From: Flammula alnicola
Lineage: Eukaryota > Basidiomycota > Agaricomycetes > Agaricales > Strophariaceae
DNA length: 64,000 nucleotides
Assembly: GCA_015499995.1 (NCBI GenBank)
Contig: JADNRV010000086.1
Span: forward strand, 62,001-126,000
Direction: 5' to 3'
Below, piece after piece: positions 11,191 through 24,106 of this stretch (within the stretch, counting starts at the first letter, position 1; each line of letters opens with the position of its first letter). The position numbers were made by a program, and so were the translations under genes. Below the pieces are notes generated by a model, which was given only the letters and a program-made list of their open reading frames with translations, did not search any database and was not told where the DNA came from.

Positions 11191-13432
11191 ATGGCCTCTT
11201 ATTCACCTTCGACTGCGATTACCTCATCTGAATCTAAGTCTCCCACCATACTCATCGTGCGTAATTTTTTCTCGTCATCCAACTCTGTGCGTATTACCGA
11301 CCTTCGATTATATAGGTTGGAGCTGGTCCTTCAGGACTCATCCTCGCTCTGAGTTTGTTGCGCAATGGTGTCCCAGTTCGCGTTATTGAAAAGACCAAGC
11401 GTCATAGAATTGGACAACGCGGTGCAGGTCTTACTGTGAGTGACTATACTCTTTTTGTTTATTTGTAGATGAGAGCTGATGGTATTTTCTTGTCCGATTA
11501 TTCGTAGCCCCGCTCGCTCGAAGTATTTGAAGCCTTGGGAATCGCCGACCAGGTCATGAATCGGGCAATCGCCGCACCCATGCTCCGCATCTACAAGATG
11601 CCTGAAGGCGTCGAGGTCGTGAAGGAAGTCGTTATAGCGCCAAAGAGGGACCCGACCCCCTCGAAGCCTTATGTGAGTTTTCTCACCCCTCTTTTCTCAA
11701 TTTCAATTTCAAATCTGATTCTCTTGGCGTGTGTGGCGCAGTTCCATATGGTTCTACTAGGCCAAGATAATCTCGATAAAATTCTCCGCGCCGAGCTCGA
11801 GAAACTCGGATGCCAGGTTGAATTGGGCGTCGAGCTTCAGACCATGGAACAATTTGACAACCGCGTGGACGTGAAGCTTCTCAAGCACAGTTTGAAACAG
11901 GATGCAGACGATGACGCAGTGGCGGAAGAAGCATCGTACCATTGGGTTATAGGTGCTGATGGTGCGAAAGGTGTCGTGAGGAAACAGGCTGGCTTGTCTT
12001 TCCTAGGCGAGACGGCAGAAGAGAATTTTTACATAGGCGATTTGAAGGTTGAAGGATTGAGTGAAAACGTAAGTTTTCCTACATATTTATCTCCTCGAGG
12101 GCAATTTCTGACGCACATAACACTGCAGAGTTGGCATATATGGGGTAGTATGGGTGATGTAATGTAAGTACTTTTTTTGGCGAATATTTTTCATTTCACG
12201 GCGGCCGTCTCATCTGATTTCGTATTTTCAAAGGACAAGTCTTCGTCCGACCGAGACACAAGGGTTATTCAACTTCGTTGTTGGAGGGTCCAAAATGAAT
12301 ACCAATGGCGAGGACGTGTGCGCTACCGAGGAATCAATGATCAACTTTATCAAGAGGGGTACAGGGAATAGGGAGGACATTTACTACAAGGATGTTATAT
12401 GCATGTCTCCGTATAGGTAAGACTCGTGTTCGTGTTTCTCAGGTGTAAGAGAGTGCTAACGAGATTCAATCACTTGAACAGGGTAAATATACGCATGGTG
12501 GATACCTTGAGGAAAGGCAGAATTTTTGTGACCGGCGGTGAGTACCTTCTTTTGAGGTTGTATTTGGAAGACGATCTCATGCGATGCAATTTAGATGCGG
12601 CACACATCCATAGTCCAACCGGTGGTCAGGTAAGCGGAGCGCTTCACATATTCACGCCTTTAAGATTCGACATATTTATTTGATTTCTCTTAGGGCATGA
12701 ACACTGGCATCCAGGATTCATTCAACCTCGGATGGAAACTCTCTCTCGTTTACAAAGGTCTTGCCTCGCCCTCTTTGTTGGACACATTCAACGAAGAACG
12801 CATCCCGGTTGTTGCCGAGATGCTGAACTTAACAACAGCTTTCCTGAAAGAATCCGTTGGGAACGCTTCAGTCGGGGCCGGATGGGACCGCTCAGGCAAA
12901 GTCGAGCAGTTCGGAGTAAACTATAGATGGAGCTCCATCGTCGTGACGAAGAAGAGAGGCGCAAGGAAAGTCGGCGGAAGTGAAACCAAGCGGTGGATCC
13001 GCATATGACGTCGACGGGACATTGCGTGCTGGGGATCGAGCACCGGATGCTCCTGGGCTTGTCAAAATAGGATCCGAGGCAGCTGACGCGATGAGGCTGT
13101 TCAAGATATTCAGCCCTATGCATCATACGGTGCTCCTCTTTGCCGACGAGGTCGACTACAAGTCCATGCTCGAAATTTTGAAGAGGTACCCCAAGGATTT
13201 GGTTCGCCCTATCGTTATCTTGAGGACTGGGCAGAGCTCTTCTGTTCTTGCAGGTGGCGTGGACGTCGATGCCTTCGAGGACCTCAAGGGCCATGCACGC
13301 GAGGCATACAAGCCAGAACAAGGCACAGCTGGAGTATTTGTCATTCGGCCTGATGGTGTTATTGGATTGAGGGCGGGGAGTGCGAAGGCATTGGAACGTT
13401 ACTTCCGTGGTATTTTTGGAGACTCAGTCTAA
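11191..13432 (+). CDS. FAD-dependent aromatic monooxygenase (phenol hydroxylase type), frame disrupted
   Basis: Flavoprotein hydroxylase of the PheA/TfdB type, using NAD(P)H and O2 on phenolic substrates. Nine exons: 11191-11256, 11316-11435, 11508-11672, 11742-12068, 12129-12163, 12234-12416, 12482-12537, 12595-12629 and 12694-13432. The Rossmann FAD motif VGAGPSGLILAL spans exons 1-2. The second FAD-binding motif has degenerated to WVIGADGAKGVVRKQ (exon 4) with GD replaced by FVTGDAAHIHSPTGGQ across exons 7-9. The C-terminal thioredoxin-like domain begins RAGDRAPDAPGLV and ends with IFGDSV. Within the last exon the frame changes between 12943 and 12971. The conserved NYRWSSIVV is in one frame and SAEVKPSGGSAYDV in another, and no GT-AG intron fits. 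Two one-base losses in short runs (GG near 12945, AAAA near 12968) would restore it. Either a recent pseudogene or consensus error. Convergent with the OPT gene. Confidence 0.85.
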
Positions 13433-14423
13433 ATAGTTGACCGACCACCATAATTAATAAAACCTTGAGGTTGCCTTGAGTTGTCCAGCTTTGTTGTTCG
13501 ACCGGACGATAAATTGATTCGACCCATTATCGAAATCATCAGTGTTTCGCTGGATACCATGCCACCGTCCTACATAATAGCTTTATATCTGGCTTGAGGA
13601 TAAAAAAAGTCACCGCTCACTCTTCTCAAGCGCTCCACAACATGATATTATGATTCGCGCCGCGATAACCTTCAAACGACCTCCACTGCCTCTCCCATTC
13701 AAAAGTTCAAGTCCCTTCAAGAATCCAAGTCTTTGCCAGCAATCGGCACGGAGCCTATCAGCAACGATCATACCTCAGAAAATCTAGAATCGAATGCTCG
13801 GATAGATTCAGCAATCAAAAAAGAGCCTTATGAGAGTCAGCTTCTTGACATACCAGGAGTGGTCGAGTATGAGTTCCCTGACACAGTCCTTTCTCTTCCC
13901 CTTGATGTCCTCGCAGATAATATTTCGTCGCCAGAAAGCTCCTTGTGGGACCATAATAAAAACGACTGAGAGAATCTCCCAAACCTGGCTAGAGTATGCC
14001 CAAATGACACGCGCACAGTGGTGGCAGGTTTGGCGAATGCGGTCATCACGTCCAATCCTCTGCATTGGGACAGTAGCTGGCGTGTAAAGCCGTTGGCCGA
14101 TGGACCACCTGATCAACGCAGGCCCTACCTCAACCTCGTAGAAGACACAGAAACACCTACACGGACCACAGTTATGTTGACATTGCGATTTGCTCCTTGT
14201 ATTAGTAGAACATTTATGCAGCCAGAAATAGTTGCCTTCAATCTAATATCTCAAAGAAAGCAGTTGTTTAAGTTGTTAAACTATGACGATATATTCTGCG
14301 CTAACTAGAATAAAAGGTGGACTTGGAAGCGACTCCTACCCTTAACTTGCCTGGTAATGAAAAACTATCCCTGCGTAGGGATTACAGCGCATCTATCGTA
14401 ATTGCCTGAAATGTGGATGAGCG
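13433..14423. other. Region with coding-like but unassigned segments
   Basis: Between the convergent monooxygenase and OPT genes, the plus strand has a stretch from ATG at about 13650 (MIRAAITFKRPPLPLPFKS, like a mitochondrial presequence). In other frames follow SKSLPAIGTEPISNDHTSEN to DHNKND (stop near 13967) and GLANAVITSNPLHWDSSWRV (about 14018-14150). The pieces lie in different frames and I could not join them by good introns. They may be a decayed or untypical small gene. Confidence 0.25.
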
Positions 14424-17400
14424 TCAAATCGGTATAGCATTCAGTTGTATTCCCGTACCATTTTGGTTGGCGCCCCACCTAATAGAAACAATCGTATCGA
14501 AATTAGATTCTGCAGTTCAGGAGCATGGGGATCTGTCACTGACCATTGCGGAAACAGATGTGAATTACCCGCTGCACCGAAAACAGCGAAAGAAAGGATG
14601 AAGACCATAACCTACAATGACCATGGTTGAGTAGAATGGAAGATAAAAGAGACGCCACTCGTGCCTGAGTTCCTCCGTCCAACGCAGCAGCAAGGACATA
14701 GTTGTACTTTATGAACCATCCCGGGTAGCGAGTGCGCAACCACCACTGGGACATATAGGCAATCGAGAAATAGGAGAAGAGCGAAGAGTTGATGCCAACA
14801 CAGAGCCACCCGATATAGTAACTTTACTCCAATTAGGCTATCCGTAAAGACAATAGAAGAGAGGACGACGCACCAGATTACTGGAGTGTACAAGTAGTCG
14901 GTTCGCAACTTGGGCCAGAGCTTGTACATAATCCAGAAGGGGATGGGAACCAGGAATCCTATCAAATACGCCCATGCAACGAATTGGTACCTCTTTCCTA
15001 TCGCAAACAACTCGTGGCTGTGAAGAGGTCATGATGAGATAACGGACAACAATTATTGAATACAATAGAATAAAATAGTACCTCAATGCTCCCCAAGCAA
15101 TAGCTTGAGAGTTGTATTGTTGAGGTTGCTGCCCTGACCAAACATTTGTGCCTTCGACAGATAAAAGGATGGTCCTTTGATTGTCGATAATGGAATTCAT
15201 GAGGACTAACACAATTGATTAGTTCTGTTGTATTGGTTCGGAAAAAATGTGAACACGAACCGAAGTTCAGAACAGCTCCAAACAAAGTTCCGATAATCTG
15301 AGCAGTAAAAGCAGCACGCGGTGGTAATTTCGTATCTGTGAATTAACGGAATTCACGTCAGTATCATTACAACAATAAGCTTCAACATTTTTACTTACAT
15401 TGGGCGATTTTAAGGTCCCGCAACAATAACTGGGCCTGGTTTACGGAGTCTATTGCAAGGCACTGGATGAGACCTTGAACATCGTAGTAATCGTCGCACT
15501 TACTGTAGCCAAAGAGAACGAAGTACATGTTCGCCATGGGCTTTCCTGGGTGAATGAAGCCTCCTATCATCTACAAGAGTTTACTGGAAAAGGACGAGAA
15601 AATTTTCACACAAAAATACTTGCCTGGATAAATGGCTGGATGATGAACTGAAGACCAGTAATAGCGTATAGCGTTCCGAAGAAAAGGATAGATATAGTCG
15701 CCAGGATTACGCTGATCAAGAAGCCCCACCTAATTGACGGACGGTCAGAGGATATTTTGCCTTGAGAGGAAGAGAAAATCGTATCGTACCAAGGTAAGGT
15801 TGAATCGGTCTTGTAAATGATCACCAGCGCCATGATAATGGACGCCCCGAGACACATAATGTACCAGCTGTTCGGGGCATCGGCATACTATTCGGCCAGT
15901 GAGCTTATTTTAGGAATGGCTATGAAAAATGAAGGACGAACCTTCAACATCTCGCGGTAGTGTGGATCAAGCTCTTCCTCATCTTTGAGATCACGCATTC
16001 CGTCATCCTTCCAGAACCTGAAGTTGAAGTTTTGCCATATGTGTCGAACGCCGGACGGTGACATCCAACTCCATGCTTTTCTCATGTCATCGCGATTCCA
16101 GATCAAAAGATGAGCGAAAGTTGCACCCATCCCCAAGTTCGTTGAGAGCAATTGAACGACCCAAGTTGCAGCGTAGAAAGGCTGTAAAATTGGACTCAGG
16201 GAGACGAGCATACATGCAATAGAATTCGAACATACCAATCCCTGCTCTGCAAGCAGTGTCTTGTCAACTTCGAACTTGTCATTCAAAATGAGCAGTTGAT
16301 CGTATACCGTTCCATTCGCATAGAAGAGTTCTTGCGAAAGCTATGGACAACGTCGGGATGTTCAGTTTACGTTGGTGAAATTTTGATTACTGAAAGAGTA
16401 CGCACCCAAGGGAAGCTCTTTGCTTGCCATATATTCTTGTAATATACAGCAACGAACACAACCCTGTAAAGGAGTTACTATCAATCGTGCAGACAAGTCA
16501 TCAGAAAGATATACTGACATGCACAAGATGTATCCGATGAAATTGGAAAACTGAGCGCGCAATGGAATCGCCATTGGGTTTATACCTTGGATTCATGAGA
16601 TCTAGAATAGGTGTATAGGAGGTTGACATTTACCTCCAGAAATATATTGCCAGTCAAAGCAAAGGGACAGCAACCCAAGACCTTCGTTTCCGTTCGAGCC
16701 ACCAAAAACTCGTGTAAAATCTGGAGAACGCTGGTTCGCGAGGCAGAAGATCGAGAAGCCGGTGAGAAGGGGGAAGATCCATTCTGGGAAGAGTTCCCAG
16801 ATGAAAATCCTGGGGTTCTTCAGAATACGTCCGTTACATTACAGATGGAACTTACGCAAAGAAGGCTATCCAGAACAGCCGAAGCTTCTTCTTCGCTGCC
16901 GTAGCATCCTTGAATAGAGCGTCGAACATGGACACAAGAGGCAGGACACCAGGATACAACATCTTGGACGGATAGAGCAGAACGCCTACGATTCATCGTA
17001 AATCAAATATTCCTACTATAGTATGCACGACTTACTTCTGAACAGACCACCAATACCATATCCTAAAAGGCGAGGATTAGAGGGGGAGAGAGGTACGAAA
17101 GACTGTCGTTTCCTTACCCAACAGCTGACTCGAGAAAAGCAAGCTAATGTGAAAGGCGTATTAGTGGTGACCTTTCCTGGAATGGAGGTTTCGACGTACA
17201 AAATACTTGCTCCTGGATTCGGAGTAATGTTGTAAAACAGACGTTGGACGGCGAGTACTTCGGTTGCCAGGGCTGAGGTAGCTGCCGCACTAGACATAAT
17301 GACGATAAAGGCATTCTCCTTCTTGTTGAAAGGGTGCTATAAAAAACGCATTAAGGACCTGAATGAGCACTAGATGGGAGAAATTCTCACAGGATTGAGA

Positions 17401-17890
17401 TAACGCAAAATTCCACGCCTGGGAATAAACGTTTCCATTGCAATACCCAGAATATAGGAGATGATAGCCAGGAACATGGTGGAGACAAGTACGGTTTGCT
17501 AAGCGTCCGGCGGGCTTGTCAATACAACAGCTTCTAGTAATGCAGATATGTCTTTCATACCGGCTTGAAGTAATAGATTTCCGCTGGCATAAGGCGATAA
17601 CCATAAGATTTGTGTAAAATACTAAGAGCAAAGGCGAACTCACCTAAAACACCGCCAAAGGCAGATAGACCAATACCAATGACGAAAGCCCTCACCGTCC
17701 ACGGGTTCAAAGAAGGGTCGTCGTGAACGCTGATAATTTGGGTAGCAACATCACGTTCAGTCTCTAGAACGCCAAAGTTTTCATCGTCGTCGTGAGAGAC
17801 GGATTCGACGTCCTTTAAATCCTTCTTCTCGTCCACATTGGAAGGCTGCTTCTCGTAGTCACTGGGGTGTTTGCTGTCGAGGTCCGACAT
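14424..17890 (-). CDS. OPT family oligopeptide transporter
   Basis: Integral plasma-membrane transporter of the OPT superfamily, moving small peptides (or glutathione/siderophore-like compounds) with protons. Start at 17890 (MSDLDSKHPSDYEKQ), with an acidic cytosolic N-terminus and then the first helix WTVRAFVIGIGLSAFGGVLG. The gene is split by many 50-70 base introns. Clear family pieces, in order: KENAFIVIMSSAAATSALAT, LLGYGIGGLFR, NPMAIPLRAQFSNFIGYILC, VLMNSIIDNQRTI, VWSGQQPQQYNSQAIAWGA and KYNYVLAAALDGGTQ. The C-terminus is reached by two further introns: VMVFILSFAVFGAAGN, then FPQWWGANQNGTGIQLNAIP and a stop at 14424-14426. No frame break was noticed, though I did not resolve every one of the numerous exons. 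Likely nutrient-regulated, as usual for this family; no specific site is seen. Confidence 0.9.
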
Positions 17891-20065
17891 TGTGGGGCCT
17901 TGAGAAACAAAATCGGTAAAGAAACACTGGTGGTTAATATAATGACAGCGTAGAATATTTTAAGAGCTATCCCATGCGCTTCATAGGACGATAAGAAGTG
18001 TTTATGTGATGCGAAAAAGTGCCTTGCTCCATGACTGGGGGACCTAAGAATACTATCTGAATGAAACGCTAAACTTAGACAAGGAAAGATACGGTACCCG
18101 AGATATACATGGCCGCTAGGTGAGTCCAGAGGTGGTACAGTTGCCATATGGGAAGGTAGCATGTGCATGCATGGCGTTGAGTCCCATAAATAGCCTTTTT
18201 CGGAGGTTCGCCAGTACCCCCCCATCAACTTTGAGAAGTAATCGTCGATGCCTTGGAGTTATGTACATTTTTAACCTGATGCAAGGGCGTCGGCGGTACC
18301 TGGACGTCGTGTACCAATCCGTTGTGGTCGTGTGTCACTTTAACAACGAAGACGAAATTGATCAGCCGACGGCCATCCTGAAAGCCATGGGAAGAGGCAT
18401 GCAAACGACTTCGAAGTTACGATGAGTCTTTGGGAGATCCGATATTGGATTAGCGAAGAATCACCTATTTTAATAATTGGCTGAAAGAGAGGTCCCTTTC
18501 GTTCGAAATGATCCTTGAAAGGAACCAAGAAGGAACGAAGCTGTGTCGCGGTTTGCGTCTATGAAAGTTGTTTTCCAAAACGTCGTCGAGATTGTGATTG
18601 TGCTTGCATGTTGGCGGTTGTGTAATCTGGGGGCTTGGGGAGCCCTCCTCGGGAACCTGGCGAAGTAGGCTGCAGCGCGGTATGGCGTCGCTGGCAAGTT
18701 ACACAAGTTGTGGATCACGCTGCGCAGGCATACGGCATGCACAGCCATATTCCAATCTAATCTAATCTAATGGAGGCGAGTGGCTACAGTGGCTCGGTGC
18801 AATCAAGATAACGGTAGGATCTAAGAATGTCGATCGTGGGCGCCCGGCAACGTTCGAGAAAGGCAAATAGATTCACAGGCGCGATGGTCCGTTCTTTGCT
18901 TGGGACCGGTTGATCACTGTCCACTGTCGTCGACGGTGGGGGAACGCAGAAGCAGTACTTATACATATTTGAATTGGATGACTAGGTCGACATTGCATGT
19001 ATGATTGTCATTGATCATGATGGCCGGAGGTGGTAGCGCCATGTGATATGCATGAGCAGAAAATACACAATTACTTACTACTTACTATTTGAATACTATT
19101 GTCGGGGGCACAATGCAGCGCAAGCATCACCCTGAATAACCAAGATTACAATAATAAATTCGCTAGCCGCTTCCTTTCGGCGAGTGCTATGCGATATTAC
19201 AATCAGACGATGCCCGAGTCCCGACACACCAATAAGTAGGGATCCGGAGTGTTCAACCAGTGCGCATGATGCGATGAGGTCCCAGCAAATGAAGAAAGCC
19301 CCTGACAGCTATGTATTATGGTTCGTTCCCCTAGTCCGAAGAAATGGTTGAAAACAACTTGAGCTCGGGACAACGGCATCCTCTTAGTCTCTGAAGGACA
19401 CCGGAGGCTACAGTACTTAGAGCAAACCAGTTGCAACTTGAAAGTTCAAGCTCAAGCTCAAGTTTCATGAGTCACTGAATGGTGTTCATGAACGAAGTTC
19501 GATTGTGAATGAAATTTCAAATATTGGTGCGTACGCATATGGCACACATTTCCAGTGCGCGTGTGACTTGGTCCACGGTCATTTTGAGAATGAGTCGGCG
19601 TGGACATGGTTTGGCGAAAAGACAATAAGAAAGGAACACGAGGTGGACCGGCGATCACGGCGTCTACTATAAATGGGATTAACGTGACCATGAACCAGCT
19701 CGCCTTCCCGATGTAGACCTGGACGCTGCCTGCGCAGGTATGAGGCCATAGCGTTGTTACCATAGGCGTCGAAGACAATAAGAGTGTCTCGCAAAATGTC
19801 TGCTCAAATTTATATCGCCCTTACAACTCTCCGCGTCACCTCTTCTCACCGCCTCTTTCCTTCCGTCTCCAAAGCACGCTGCCAGCGATAGCTAGGCTCC
19901 AGGACACCATCAATCGACGAACGCAAATTGCGCTATTAGCAAAGGGCAGCGTATGTCCTATCAGATAACTTCACTTGCCGGTTTTAACACTATCTCTTTG
20001 GTTGTAGGGAATAGCTTTCCCGTTGCAACGTAATCCCCCCAACCGACCACCCTTGTTCAGTCAAG
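17891..20065. other. Gene-poor divergent region between OPT and PX-PB1 genes
   Basis: About 2.2 kb with no supportable gene. It has a short AAGCTC-type direct repeat at 19446-19462 and CTAATCTAATCTAATC-like repeats near 18757-18770. It must contain the promoters of both flanking divergent genes. Confidence 0.5.
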
Positions 20066-22419
20066 ATGCTCATGACCGAACCTGTAGTTATCAGATGCTC
20101 TTCAGCACCGATACATCAAGCTGACTTTTTGATAGAACTCCAATATCGGCTCGACAGATACCGGTATGCCTTCAGATGTAAGCTCTTGTTTATTCTCCCC
20201 CCTCTCTGCGACGAAACCTGACACGTACCCGTAGCAATATAAGAGGGCAGTTCTCCGGCATCCACCCTCCCGGTTCATGGTGGAATTTCTTGAGGCCACG
20301 AAGTCAAGTATGTAAAGCCATCTTCCTTGTGATCCATCTATTCAAACCCGCGATAGATGGCAGCTACCACCATGGAATGCATATCTCTCCAATCATATCT
20401 GGCGATGCCGCATCAATCTCATCTCGAGGATCGACTGTTGAGTACGACATCTGGCGTAGATGGGAGGACTGCCTTTGGCTTCAAGATACGCTTGAGCAAG
20501 AATACGCTCGCGCCGCTCGCGAAAAGAAAACACGCCTTCAGCAAGGCAAGGGCGTCAAAGCTTTTAATGGAATGTACAAACAAGATATGGCATCATCATG
20601 GGAATCCCTTCCACCAGGTCCTGATCCCAATTCTGTCGCACAGGATATCCACGGATATCTGCCGCGACTCACTAAGAAAGGGACCTTATTCCGCGCCAGC
20701 CAAGCCACCATCGATATGAGGCAAAAGGAGTTCCGCACCCTCGTCGAAACTCTATTCTCTGACGACATGCCTGCCTTGATTCAGGAGATCCGCGCTACCA
20801 CTATCGTCACTGATTTTTTCGGTCTCTGGAGAAGAGATTACGATAACATGGATCATGCGCCCAAATCCCTGCGTAGCTCGGTCTCGAGTAGCGTTTTTTC
20901 TTCATATTTCTCAGAATCCTCCCCCTCGCTTTCTGGCAGATCCAAAAGGTCCAACTCGTCTTCCGAAACAACTACTCCTCGATCTTTGCCCAACTCGCCC
21001 GCCAAAAAACCCTCTTCCAAGTCCCGCGCTACCTCAACTGAACGTCCCCACTCCCTTTCTAACTCTTCCTATTCTTCCGATATTACCGAAGTGTCACGAT
21101 ACCCGCAATCCAAGCGCTCGAGCGGTACGAGTATTGTTACCGTCTCGACCGCGACACAGAAACCTCGTCGCCGTCCTCTATCTGCGACTTCCTCTGACTC
21201 TTCATCAACTCATTCCGACGGCAGCTCTGATGCTGGTTCTACTGGTTCTACTGATTCTGTGACCTCTATAATTCCGGCTATCGTAGAGGATGTTCCTTTC
21301 ATGTTCGGGCACAATCCCCAGCTCTCGAATGACCGGCCCAACTCCGTTTTAGAGGTTTTGCCGGAGGAGCGCGATATGCTTTCGAAATCGTCGGAGCATT
21401 CGTCGCCTCTTCGACGGAGACCGAGGGCGAACACGATCGAGCGCCGGGCACACCGAAGCTGTCAAGTTGTGGGACTGCCCGCCAATAAAGTTGTCGCTGA
21501 GAAACCTGGTATGTTGGCTCTGGGAATTTATTTGTATCTTTTATGAATGACCACCCATTCTATAGATCCGTCTGTCCGCGAATCTTGGCAAACAACAGAG
21601 TCAATGGATGCGACCGCTAACCAGATTTTAGATGGACTAGAGCTCTCACTTCCTAACCCAATCAAGGACAACAAATTCCGGCAGTCCATGGCCAGTATTT
21701 CGACGTTTATGACCACCACTCTGCAGATGCCGTGATCCCTCGAGGCTCCACAGCGCCATACGCAACTGACAGACTTTCATCCCGACCGCGCATTTCTACC
21801 CCATTGACATTGTCGGACTTCGATATTTATTCCGACTGCGAGGACGATACCGACTCTGTGTTGAATCGCAGATCTATTTTAGACGCCAGCTCTATTTTAG
21901 ATGCCTTCCCGCGCCCTAATTCCTATCTTCCCGACTCTTATAGGCTGACAAACCTGAGAGTCGTCCAGAAACCCTACAGGAAATTATCTAGAATCGCCTC
22001 CTCGTAGTCCCGACTCGACACGAACTTCGTTCAACCCTCCCCCTTCACCGACTTCGACAGTTTCAACAGCCTTTACGTTCTCAACTACCACTAGCTCAGT
22101 AGCGGCCGGCTCAGTCTTGATTAAAGCCGCTCATAATTCCGCCATCATTTTGCTCCGCGTTGCAAGAGAGACGGCATTCGCTGACGTTCGGCAACGCCTC
22201 TATAGCAAATTTGTGGGACAAGAGGGTATTCCTCTGTCCCAAGATTTCGCTATCGCTTTTGTTCCATCATCGCTATTGTCACCTTCGAAAGGGCGAAAGC
22301 GCCCATCTTCTGCGGAGAACATGGAGTTGCGCTTTATCTCTTCGGATTTGGATTGGGAGCAACTTATTACAAGCGCGAACGGCAGCAAGCTTACTCTTCG
22401 CGTTCTCGATCCCAAATGA
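20066..22419 (+). CDS. PX and PB1 domain protein (phosphoinositide-binding scaffold)
   Basis: Scaffold-type protein expected to bind phosphoinositides through PX and a partner through PB1. The N-terminus assembles from small exons: 20066-20083 (MLMTEP), 20136-20177 (NSNIGSTDTGMPSD), about 20244-20307 (RAVLRHPPSRFMVEFLEATK) and 20357 onward (NGSYHHGMHIS...). The PX core follows: VEYDIWRRWEDCLWLQDTL then GYLPRLTKKGTLF. A Ser-rich linker of roughly 250 residues follows. A PB1-like domain ends the protein (VLIKAAHNSAIILLRVARET to LTLRVLDPK). Between 21690 and 22000 the frame shifts three times. One lost base each near 21692 (CC run), 21944 (GG) and 21993-21995 would give a continuous chain (QYFDVYDHHSADAVIPRG ... 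ADKPESRPETLQEI). An alternative for the first is a 59-base GT-AG intron at 21695-21753. Confidence 0.78.
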
Positions 22420-23287
22420 TTCTTTTTTACTTCTATCTCAATCCCAATTTCTTGCATATCTTTTGACTGCATACCAACTTCATGCCCCACATTTTTACTC
22501 GTTCTACAACCCCATTCGAATTCGTCTTCATTCTTACTTCGATATTTTTTCAGGAACTTTCACAGAACACTCACATTTTACCTTCGGCAACACAATTCTC
22601 ACTCAACATTACCATTATTACTTAAATTTAACACGGCACAATAAATGAATCAATTGTCGTAAAACTAGTCTCCCAGGCGTCTTTGTGGCGCATTCCTGAT
22701 TCCATAATAAAATCGTCAAAAATCACGTGTGAAGACCAAACAGGACGCGTTCGAGTCCAGACTCCACATGCCATTCATCCACACAATCAATCAAATGATG
22801 CCTTGCACCACTTACGGCGTACGCAGATCTCTGTCCTTTCTTTGATTCCCAGTCACTTCGCAGGCCCTAAATTAAATCATTGGCATCACCCTCGCGCCAT
22901 GCCGAATATGCGCCAAGTATAACTCGTGCACGCAGTATCACCCAGCCTGGCCTCGATGGTGCTTTGTCATGGCGGGTTTCGCGTCGCGATTCGGATTCAG
23001 CACATAATATAAGTATTCCGGACTGTGAGGAAGCCATCTGATTTGTTGCTGTTCTACCTCAACTCGTTTACTTCGGGCTTTCCGTGGGTTGACGTTAGAT
23101 ATCAAACACTTGTCACCTTTACTGCCTAGAGGCATCTGTCGCCAACAAGCACAATCTGCAAGCTTCAAGAACTACGAGATCTGGGTAGTGTGGGGTTGAC
23201 AGGCACGGATTTCCGACCTTTCATTCTAACAGTGAGCATGCTAGTCGATCAGCCAGGTTGTAGCTTACAGCGGCCCAGATCCCGCAT
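22420..23287. other. Intergenic region between PX-PB1 gene and its short copy
   Basis: AT-rich 3' flank and spacer with no coding support. I looked for a PX domain upstream of the short copy and found none. Confidence 0.5.
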
Positions 23288-24106
23288 ATGCCAGAATCAA
23301 AGGTCACAGGCCTCCCAGCTGCATCTCTTGAGGCTTTGTTACTAGCACTGGGATTGTCAGAGCTGCAGAATGCAGTCGAGAAGCCCAACTTGAAGACCAC
23401 CGAGTCCATGAGCGGGATACCAAATTTCGTCGGAAAGGAATTCCCAGTTTCTGGACCTGATCATGAAAGGCCCACAACTCCCTTCTCTCACCTGGAATAT
23501 TCAGCTGCGGACGAAGCTCAGATTTTTGGACGAGATTTCCTCTCAGATTTCGATATCTGCTCTGACTTAGACGGAGACAGCGACTTGGATTTGGGTCCGC
23601 CAATGTTTCGACTCGCACAGCTATTTTAAAATCACTGACCGTAGTTTCGTTTAGGTACGCTGCCGTCTCGGCCAGGTTCTTCATCAGAAAGCTTTGAAAT
23701 AATCGACGCAGACGTCGTCCAACGCCACAAACCCGTCTCTTCGAGGCCCTCATTTAGGTCATCCAATGCCGCACCAAATGCCGCAGGCCCAATCTACATC
23801 AAAGTCGCCCACAATGCCTGCATTATTATGCTACGCACTCCTCGAGACATATCTTTCGCAGATCTCAAACGGCGTCTCTACGACAAGTTTGTCAACCAAC
23901 AGAACATCTTTCTATCCCATGCATTCTCTGTTGTTCTTGCCGTTCCTCCCAAATCCCCCCATCCCGAAATGCCGGGCTGCAGACGAGTGTCGTTTGCAAG
24001 TTGCACAGAGATGCGATTTATTGATCGAGAATCTGACTGGAGGAGGATCACATCGACCAATGACGGAAGCAAGATCACTCTTCGTATTTTAGACACACCA
24101 CCGTGA
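23288..24106 (+). CDS. PB1-domain protein, tandem copy lacking PX
   Basis: Two exons (23288-23594 and 23655-24106) encode about 252 residues in frame; the donor is GTCCGC, unusual, so this junction is tentative. The chain shares TTESM and LSDFDICSD with the upstream PX-PB1 protein (LSDFDIYSD there). It ends in the same PB1-like domain: IYIKVAHNACIIMLRTPRDI, FADLKRRLYDKFVNQQN, SDWRRITSTNDGSKITLRIL. The PX domain and most of the Ser-rich linker are absent. This is a partial tandem duplicate. It could act as a decoy for the PB1 partner of the full-length protein, or be decaying. The first exon could also start further upstream. Confidence 0.65.

Noticed and set aside
12916..12970. 55-base intron (GTAAAC...AAAG) to bridge the monooxygenase frame change
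   Set aside because: It would delete NYRWSSIVV, a conserved stretch before the thioredoxin-like domain.
18120..19800. Several frames of 60-106 codons between the OPT and PX-PB1 genes
   Set aside because: No homology, no splice-supported extension, and overlap in all frames; typical of random intergenic frames.
21695..21753. 59-base GT-AG intron in the PX-PB1 gene
   Set aside because: It keeps frame. However, it would remove a segment (QYFDVYDHHSADAVIPRG) that reads as plausible protein once a single base is added, and similar one-base losses occur nearby. Kept only as an alternative.
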